DNA of 64,000 nucleotides from Pseudorasbora parva. Lineage: Eukaryota; Chordata; Actinopteri; Cypriniformes; Gobionidae. Below are positions 56,889-64,000 of this stretch, piece by piece (the first letter of the stretch is position 1; every line of letters begins with the position of its first letter). The position numbers were made by a program, and so were the translations under genes. The notes beneath the pieces are model-generated. The model saw only the letters and a list, made by a program, of their open reading frames with translations, was not told where the DNA came from and ran no database searches. The DNA lies in contig NC_090176.1 of the NCBI RefSeq assembly GCF_024679245.1, forward strand, positions 20,448,793 through 20,512,792, written 5' to 3'.

Positions 56889-57430
56889 GCTATTTACACC
56901 AAGTGCTCCACCTAACAAAATCTGGTTGGGCCAAAAAAAGATTAAAAGAATAAAGTGTAAGGCTTAAGGATCTTTGACGCGATCGACCTGGGTTCGAATC
57001 TGCCTTTGCAAACCTCGCACTTCTTGTGATTTTCACATCACATACCACATCAGAAAGGCATTTACTTTCAATAAAAATTAAGCAAATGTTCAACAAAAAA
57101 AATGGAAATAAATTACCTAATAAATGTTTAAAAATAATAAAAGCATTTGGGTAGTGGCAGGGGTAGGGAGGGCTTTTATTGTCACATTAAGCACAACATC
57201 CATTTAATAATTTTAATAAATATAATCATTTATACTCTGTATTATTTATATTGTTAATATTGCATTCTGTTAATGTACAACAATACTGAGATGCAAATAG
57301 TATGTCAAAATAAAGTATAAATTGCATGTAATAACTTTACACATATTGCAAAGAACCGCTCCTTTTATATGTTGTAAACAGAATTTATCGCTAAGAAAAA
57401 AAAGTTATATTTACACTTGGTGTAAATAGC
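56889..57430. mobile_element. MITE with CTATTTACACCAAGTG ends
   Basis: CTATTTACACCAAGTG (56891-56906) and CACTTGGTGTAAATAG (57414-57429) are perfect 16-bp inverted repeats. Inside, CTGGGTTCGAATCTG (56989-57003) resembles a tRNA-type B box, but no A box or tRNA fold is evident. Confidence 0.65.
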
Positions 57431-57555
57431 ATCTATCACTATATGCACTCATAATAGCATCTAATAGTGCAAATAGCATCTAACAGTGCATATAGCATCT
57501 AATAGAGCAAATAGCATCTAACAGTGCATATAGCATCTAATAGTGTAAATAGTAT
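57421..57555. repeat. Tandem repeat of about 19 bp
   Basis: Seven or so units of ATAGCATCTAATAGTGCAA and variants (AACAGTGCAT). It starts at the terminal AAATAGC of the adjacent MITE, so it may have grown from that end. Confidence 0.8.
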
Positions 57556-58661
57556 CTACTGTAATAGATGTAATGGCTGTTGCATCAAAGCAACATTTTT
57601 TTATCCATATTGTTTTTTTGTTTTGTTTTTTAGCAATGGATAAAACCATGCAAATCATTTAGCTAAATATTAGCCTGAATTGGTTAGCTAGTTAGTTTTA
57701 TCCAAAATGGCAGCTATGGGACAAAGTGAGCCAAATGCTGTGGGGTAAATTGAGTCAGGGTTTTAACTAACCCCACTAAAAGGCACTGTAGTTAAGTTAA
57801 ATCTTTGAAGAATAAACTGGTATAATTTTAATGCAATGTTACACAACTGGTCTAGTTGACCATGCTCTTAAAAAATTGTTGTACTTGCGTTTATTTAATA
57901 GGAACAATGTGCAAGTACCAAATCCTTCTCTGATAAGAAGCAGATGCTTAATCATATATGGATTTGAGGATTTTCTTCCACCTGTAATCCCTAATGGCCT
58001 AACATGTTTGACATTGCAGAAAACCTAGCATGCCAAGAAACTTTAAAATATTTCAGTGACATTTATTCATTTATTCTAATTCAGCTTTTATTTGATTTCA
58101 TTTGTATTTAATTTTACTCAACAAACTCTGTTCAGTCTTTGGTGTTCAACATATTGTTTCAGAAAATAAAGATATTGAAATTTCAAATGAATTTGCTTGT
58201 TTTATGTTGTTTAAGTTAGCTTTAAGAAAATAAATATGGCTATTGTTAAAGGAAATTTGATAACTGATGTTGTTTTAAAAAGAGGTAAATTATCTTTTCA
58301 ATTTCACACAGGTTTGACTGAGATTCAACGACACATGAGTGTCAGGATTCTGTCGCCAAACTAAGAATAAGACCAACCCTGACAAGACCAAAGTTTGCAG
58401 TGTAATGCTATAATTAATATGACAATAATCCAAAAAATATCTCAAACTTCATGAGACAAGGTGAGGAGGGATGAGTGGAAGGATGAGAGGAGTAGAGCAC
58501 AGAAAGAACTTATTCTGATATTAACTGACAGGAGAAAGGAAAGGGAATTTGGCAAGCAGTCACCCACAGAATAACCGAGGCATGAGGATGCAGCACAATT
58601 TTTGATGCCGGTCACAATTCTCTAGGAACCCAGTCAATAAACTGCACAGCTTTTACACACA

Positions 58662-58699
<38 letters not shown>

Positions 58700-58887
58700 T
58701 ACACCAACTGAACCTTACACACGCTACTGCTCCACTGACCATGATTACTCCACTGCATTTCAGAAGACTTCCTCCTCATTCTTAACCTCAACCTGACTTC
58801 TAACAGAACACTTTTCTCCAGAGGTCACCTTTCGGAGTAACCTTTGTTCACTCTCATCCTCCAGCCTATCCCCTATGGCAGGGCTAT
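57556..58887. other. Non-coding stretch with CA microsatellite
   Basis: A CA array lies at about 58663-58697. No gene recognised. Confidence 0.4.
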
Positions 58888-59078
58888 TCAAATCTTGCCC
58901 TGGAGGGCCAATGTGCTGCAGAGTTTAGCTCCAACCCTAATCAAACACGCCTCAACATGCTAATCAATGTCTTCAGGATCATTAGAAAATCACAGGTGGG
59001 CGTGTTTGATCAGGGTTGGAGCTAAACTCTGCAGCGCATTGACCCTCCAGGGCAAGATTTGAATAGCCCTGCCCTATG
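58888..59078. mobile_element. Palindromic MITE
   Basis: CTATTCAAATCTTGCCCTGG at the left and CCAGGGCAAGATTTGAATAG at the right are perfect inverted ends. The arms continue through CTGCAGAGTTTAGCTCCAAC. Relative of 40088-40262. Confidence 0.85.
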
Positions 59079-59159
59079 GTTTCATCCTCACTTCCTTCAC
59101 CGAATCAGTCCTCATCACTAGATACAGTGCTACTGAGAGGAAAATCCCACTGACTTTAA

Positions 59160-59361
59160 TTTTTTTTTTTTGTGTGTGTGCTTTTGACATGGTTAACCAC
59201 CAGATCCTCCTGTCAACCCTTATGACAATGGACAATCTCAGGAACCACACTTCAGTGGTTCAAGTCGTATCTCTCAGGGAGGCCCTTCAGGGTGTCTTGG
59301 AGGGATGAGGTGTTTAAGTTGCAACATTTAGCAACTGGAGTGCCTCAGAGCTCAGGGCTTG
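59160..59361 (+). pseudogene. L2-type LINE reverse-transcriptase fragment
   Basis: FDMVNHQILLSTL (about 59186-59224) is the RT palm block common to L2/CR1-type LINEs. Nearby frames give WFKSYLSGRPFRVSW and GVPQSS. The last 114 bp (59248-59361) recur almost identically at 60454-60567. The fragment ends abruptly in an AT-rich tract. Confidence 0.7.
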
Positions 59362-59429
59362 AATATTTTTTTTATTTATTTTTATTTATTTTATTTTTTA
59401 TTCCACATGTCATGTTCAACTAATTCTCT

Positions 59430-59580
59430 ACCATTCTCCCACAAAAAAACCTTCTGGACAACTTGTCTGGCTTCAAAAGCAGCCACATAAATGAGACTGC
59501 CTTGCTCTCCATTACTGAAGCTCTGAGACTGGCAAGAGTCTTTACAGAGTGTTTTTCTTTACAAATTGACATCGCCAATT
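59430..59580 (+). pseudogene. L2-type LINE fragment, upstream RT part
   Basis: The frame from 59463 reads SGFKSSHINETALLS then EALRLARVF. In intact L2-type proteins this block comes before FDMVNHQ, yet here it lies after it, so the pieces are out of order. Confidence 0.6.
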
Positions 59581-60269
59581 ACTTGTCTGGCATGCATAAT
59601 ACAGAATTGTTAGTTGCTGTGTTATTGTTTCTGTGGATCCGTGAGTATAAGATTCTTGATAATGTTTTCATCTATACAGAAGAAAAAAACTTTTGTTGTG
59701 AAAAACACTTCTTGTGTCATTGAGGCCTTCGCAGGGGATCATCTATAGTTGACACGGTCTCTGCTGATACTCCAGAGCTGTCTTGTAGTCATGTCTAGGC
59801 ATAGGTCCTTCATCTGATCTGGATCCAGATCCGACTGACTATGATAAACCTTGTGATAAACAGAGAAACTAATAGTGTAGATGCCATTCTTCTTATGATG
59901 TAACGAGTACATCAGGTGTTATGGGAAGTATTCCCAGTTCCCCCTAAGCTAATTTATGCAGCCTAACAATCATTTTACATTATTTTAATTAATTAAATGT
60001 ATCATGTGTTATGTGTATGCCAGGTTAAAAAATATGTTTTAGTCTAGATTTAAACTGACAGTGTGTCTGCTTCCTGAACAATGCTAGGAATAGGAAAGGA
60101 AGGAATAGGAAAGGGATCTACTGCCAGCAGTTGATTTTGATATTCCAGGTATTATTATTAGCTGGCCATAATTTTGAGATTGCAATAGACGGGAAGAACT
60201 ATAATCCATAAAGAGCTCTCTCAAGTAGTAGGGAGCTAAACTATTTAATGCTTTGTAAGTAATTAGTAA
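59581..60269. other. Non-coding stretch inside the shuffled LINE
   Basis: No gene recognised. CTAAACTATTTAATGCTTTG at 60237 is a motif seen in other fish repeats. Confidence 0.35.
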
Positions 60270-60438
60270 TTAAAGGGGCGGTGAAACACTCAGTTTCAGT
60301 CAATCTCATGTCAATCTTGAGTACCTATAGAGTAGTATTGCATCCTTCATATCTCCGAAAAGTCTTTAGTTTTGTTATATTTATAAAACAAAAATAGGCT
60401 GTACCGAGTCTTTCGGGGGAAAAACGAGCGGCTGGAGG
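60270..60438. mobile_element. TTAA-type MITE copy 3, truncated
   Basis: Starts TTAAAGGGGCGGTGAAACAC and matches copies 1 and 2 through GAGCGGCTGGAGG, then joins LINE sequence. Confidence 0.8.
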
Positions 60439-60655
60439 AACACTTCAGTGAAACACTTCAGTGGTTCAAGTCGTATCTCTCAGGGAGGCCCTTCAGGGTG
60501 TCTTGGAGGGATGAGGTGTTTAAGTTGCAACATTTAGCAACTGAGGTGCCTCAGAGCTCAGTGCTTGGACACCTCTTCTTCAGCATCTACATGAAATCAC
60601 TAGGATCTCTCATTCAGAAATATCGCTCTTCCTATTACTACCATGCGGATTACAC

Positions 60656-61378
60656 TTAAAGGAACTGTATGTAAGAAATGTATTTCAATTAATCGGCAAA
60701 TGCCCTGATATGTCACTAGACATTTGTTACAGTGTCATTTTACAAAGGATGAGGATTCCAAGACTTCCAAAACACACAGGAGCTTTATTCACAATAAACT
60801 GGTATTTACAAGAAACACTAACACTACGTGGGTATAACGGGTTGTATAACGGAAGTATAACGGAGACCGGACAAGGAAGGACTGAACACGCGGGAACTAA
60901 ATACACACACTGATGACAGGGTTAAAGAGGGGGACAGGTGGCACAGATGACTAGACACAGCTGACATTACTTAACAGACGAGGGGACTGAACTGAGGCGG
61001 GAAACTGAAACAAAGGAACATGTGACTAACTCAACACCAGGAAACACAGGGGAAAAACCACAATAGAGAGACTAGACATGTGACAACATTAAGGAATCAT
61101 GTTAATTTCGAATACTTATATCACTAACAGTAGTCCGGCCAGGATATTGTCATTTAAAAGTTGTTGTTGCAGCCCTCGACTGATGTTGATGTTGACATGT
61201 TTTGTTTTGGCCTGAAGCTACACCCTCCACCTATCTACCAATCACAAACCACAGCTGCAGCTACAAACGTTCCTGCTGGATCCTGCAGCCTATCTGGCAA
61301 CCTCGAGTCAGGGGGAGGAGGAGAGGGAAAAGTGATTGCATTACCAGTTTTGGCCACAATCTAACATACATTTCCTTT
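60656..61378. mobile_element. TTAA MITE inserted in the LINE RT motif
   Basis: Ends TTAAAGGAACTGTATGT and ACATACATTTCCTTTAA, with TTAA at 60656-60659 and 61375-61378. It is itself split by the solo LTR at 60725-61085. Confidence 0.8.
60725..61085 (-). repeat. Solo LTR with 5-bp target duplication
   Basis: On the minus strand: TGTCACATGTC ... GACACTGTAACA. ACATT flanks both sides (60720-60724, 61086-61090). AATAAAGC lies ahead of GGAAGTCTTGGAATCC, as in 25827-26099. No internal region. Confidence 0.85.
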
Positions 61379-62345
61379 AACTATAGCTCATTACAGCCAG
61401 TTGTTTCTATAGTAGCTGCTCACATCTCTGCCTGCCTGACAGACTTTTTGGACTTAAACTCAACTTAGCAAAGACAGAACTGATTCTGTCTTTGTCAACC
61501 CAACACTTCATCACAACTTCTCTATTCAGCTAGGTTTGTCCCTAATTTCTTCCAGGACAGCCAAGAAACTCAGAGTTGTGATTGATGATCAATTAAACTT
61601 CACAGACCACATTGCAAGAGAGGCTCTGCAGTTTTGCCTTATTCAACATTTGGAATATCAGGCCCTTCCTTTCAGAGCATGCAACAACTACTTTTCCCAT
61701 CTCTTGTTCAGTCCAGACTGGACAATTGTAATATTTGTTTGACTGGCCTTCCAGCATATAATACAAAACCCTTTGCAGCTGGTCCAGAATGCAGCAGCGT
61801 GAGTGGTCTTTAACAAGCTGAAGAGAGCACACGTCGTGCCTCTCTTCATCAATTTGCACTGGTTGCCATAGCCACTCACATCAATTTCAAGGCAATGATA
61901 TTTGCTTAGAACATCCACTCTGCAACCCCACTCACTTCTTTAGACTTATGTGCCCTCCAGAAGCTTGTGTTCTGCAAGTGAACAGCGTCTTGTGGTGCAA
62001 CCCCTTTCAAAAAAATCTAAATCACAAAATCACTTTCAAGACCTTTACTTGGACTGTCTCCTAATGGTGGAATGACCTGCCAAACTCAACCCAAGCAGCT
62101 GCAGCTTTAGTCACTTTCAATAAATGGCTAAAGATACATCTTTTTTGTAAACACTTGACCTGTTAACACATACTTTTCTATTTGATCTATAAAAATAAAA
62201 ACTAAACCAACAACTTGCTATAAGTGTACTGACTAACTGTGGTCTATATTTGGATTTGCATTATTTTCCTTTTTTTTATCACTGTGAAGCTGGTTTGAAA
62301 CAACTGGCATTGTAAAAAGCGCTAAATAAAGTTGACAAAGACAAA

Positions 62346-63483
62346 GTTGTCAAAGACTTGACTTGACAATTGTTTATTTGGTTGCTTCTATTGTTCTCCT
62401 CATTTGAAAGTCACTTTGGATAAAAGCATCTGCAAAATGACTAAATATAATGTAAATGTGAATGCTGTAAATTATGATTGAAACATCATATTGTGTATAA
62501 GACATTCAGGAACAGAGGTGAATTGTAATTGTACTATTTAGTCATCAGATATTTAATCATACTTAGACTATTACATACCTCGAGTCGAGTACACACTTTT
62601 TGCAACAAAACAAAAAAAAATTTTTTTAAAAACAACAAATTATTATTTTATATTTACATTTAAATTATATTAGTGGAAGCTTTAAAATGTATGAGGGGGA
62701 GGTAGTAAATTATGTCCCTGGTAAATAAAGGGTTAAATGATGCATTGTCTCAGTGGCTCTCTGGTACACCAGAAATGTACCAGAAATGTAAATGGTCTTC
62801 CTGCCCTACAAGAAATCCTCTGATATTGTTAATGCAGCCCATAATGGAGGGCACCTGGGAGAACTTCTTCAGGCATCATGAGCTTTGAAAAGTGCTCCAG
62901 AAGCCACACTCCAGCGGCTAAGTGTTCAAGATTCAAAACATTTAAAGTAAAATACCACGCTTGAGTATTAAGCTTTCAATATGAGAAGTACAAGTCATTC
63001 AGGCTTTATATCTTTATATTTTATGAAACTAATTGAAAAGGCATTAAAATATAATATTGGTAAGAATATAATATTAATAATGGATATAGTGCTTTTGGAA
63101 GACTGGGAGCATGTTCAAAAACAGCAAGGATGTCTTGTCTCATGATTGTCATTTCTGTGGCCCACCCACTGGAAAACATTTTGAAATGAAAATCTTTTTG
63201 AAAAATACAATAGAGCAGGGTCAGATGTAGTAAGTAAAACAAAAATAAAGTTTTGTTCATTTCATGCTTAAAACAATAATAATTAAAAAAAAAACATTAT
63301 TTGTTCTAAGGATGTTCAGATATTGTGTAGTTGGTATTAATTGATCATTTGTGAACAGATGGGACTAAAATGCATGTATCAATGTATAATCTATACAAAA
63401 TGTATACTGCAGTACAAAAGTAGCTTAATAGTCCTATTGATAATATTATTTACAAATATCGTGAACTATATCAACTATACTAA
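62346..63483. other. Non-coding stretch
   Basis: No gene recognised. Confidence 0.35.
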
Positions 63484-63800
63484 AGGGTTAGGTCCCCCAA
63501 AAATAAAAATTCTGTCATTAATTACTTACCCTCATGTCGTCCGACACCCGTAAGACCTCTGTTCATCTTCGGAACACAAATTAAGATATTTCTGGTTGAA
63601 ATCTGATAGCTCAGAAAGGCCTCTATTGGCCACAATGTCATTCAGCGATGAGAATAGTTTTTGTGCACAAAAAAAGAAAAGAAAAAAGACATATAGTGAT
63701 GGGCCAATTTTAAAACACAACTTCGTAAAGCTTCGAACCTATTTATCACCCTGAGAAATCAAACAGAGTGACTGTTTAAACCGAGTATTTTTTTACAAGT
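63484..63800. mobile_element. MITE of the GGGTTAG-type family, left part
   Basis: AAAGGGTTAGGTCCCCCAAAAA and CACCCGTAAGACCTCTGTTC match in reverse complement the right part of the MITE at 6075-6659. The right boundary is not clear. Confidence 0.55.
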
Positions 63801-64000
63801 GCAAATAGCCCACATTGTTGGCGGAGGCTATTTACTCCAAATCTGACCCACCATATTCTGACTGAGCCATACAATATTACAAAAGAAATCGGTGCTGAGG
63901 TGAGCTTTTCCTGAACTCATTCTTCTCCCTTTTGCCTTTCACATATCAGCTTGGAAAGGTTTTATTTTCAATTCAAATTAAGAAAATATTTAAAAACTGT
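63801..64000. other. Non-coding end of window
   Basis: GCAAATAGCC and GGCTATTTACTCC at 63802-63837 form a short hairpin resembling the ends of the MITE at 56889. Nothing else seen. Confidence 0.3.

Larger units (their letters stand above)
60454..62345 (+). pseudogene. L2-type LINE, RT to 3' end, interrupted
   Basis: Order: WFKSYLSGRPFRVSWRDEVF (60465 on), FSIYMKSLGSLIQKY, then the decayed active-site block HADYT at 60641-60655, where the polymerase YADD motif should be. A TTAA MITE (60656-61378) splits it. Downstream are KLRVVIDDQLNFTDHIA (61566-61616), a HWLP-type TGCH remnant near 61860, and WWNDLPNST (62068 on). The 3' end (TGTAAAAAGCGCTAAATAAAG, 62310-62330) is typical of fish L2-like LINEs. 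Many stops; inactive. Confidence 0.75.

Noticed and set aside
56940..57010. Possible tRNA or SINE head
   Set aside because: Only a B-box-like motif; no A box at the right distance and no cloverleaf could be drawn.

Overview
The window looks like a piece of a teleost fish nuclear genome, most likely a cyprinid (zebrafish/carp group). The reasons are the AT-rich background, long CA, TA, CT, ATCT and GTT microsatellites, fish-type Tc1 elements, DIRS retrotransposons, L1- and L2-type LINEs, solo LTRs, and many TTAA-flanked or palindromic MITEs of kinds abundant in cyprinids. There is no bacterial-style operon and almost no host coding sequence.

Host genes: the only confident host coding feature is one internal exon (12065-12390, minus) of a ciliary non-visual opsin of the TMT/encephalopsin group, bounded by good splice sites. 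No other opsin exon was recognised, so its introns must be long and filled with repeats. A second possible exon (10141-10273, plus) could not be assigned.

Layout. 1-1.1 kb: Tc1-like remnant. 2.2-3.5 kb: decayed DIRS gag. 3.6-5.3 kb: hAT-like remnant carrying a solo LTR. 5.4-9.6 kb: minus-strand L1-type LINE cut up by a palindromic MITE and by an inverted-repeat element that contains 27 copies of a 42-bp minisatellite. 12.5-14.2 kb: a second Tc1 family. 15.6-30.4 kb: MITEs, including two copies of one TTAA element (a third lies near 60.3 kb) and a MITE inside a MITE, plus LTR fragments. 30.6-36.9 kb: DIRS element A (plus), with an intact tyrosine recombinase but broken gag and RT. 37-44.4 kb: further MITEs. 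44.7-50.0 kb: DIRS element B (minus), with open gag, RT-RNase H and tyrosine recombinase frames and identical inverted repeats. 51.6-52.6 kb: another gag remnant. 53.9-57.6 kb: Tc1 remnant and MITEs. 58.9-62.4 kb: shuffled L2-type LINE with a TTAA MITE in its RT active-site region and a solo LTR inside the MITE. The end is another MITE.

How the parts work together: in the DIRS elements, gag, RT-RNase H and a tyrosine recombinase lie between inverted terminal repeats, and an internal complementary region rejoins the two outer ends. That is the layout expected for copying through a circular DNA intermediate that the recombinase inserts. Element B is the one apparently complete system in the window. 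Most of the rest is a layered record of insertions whose order can partly be read from nesting, target duplications and paralogous copies.
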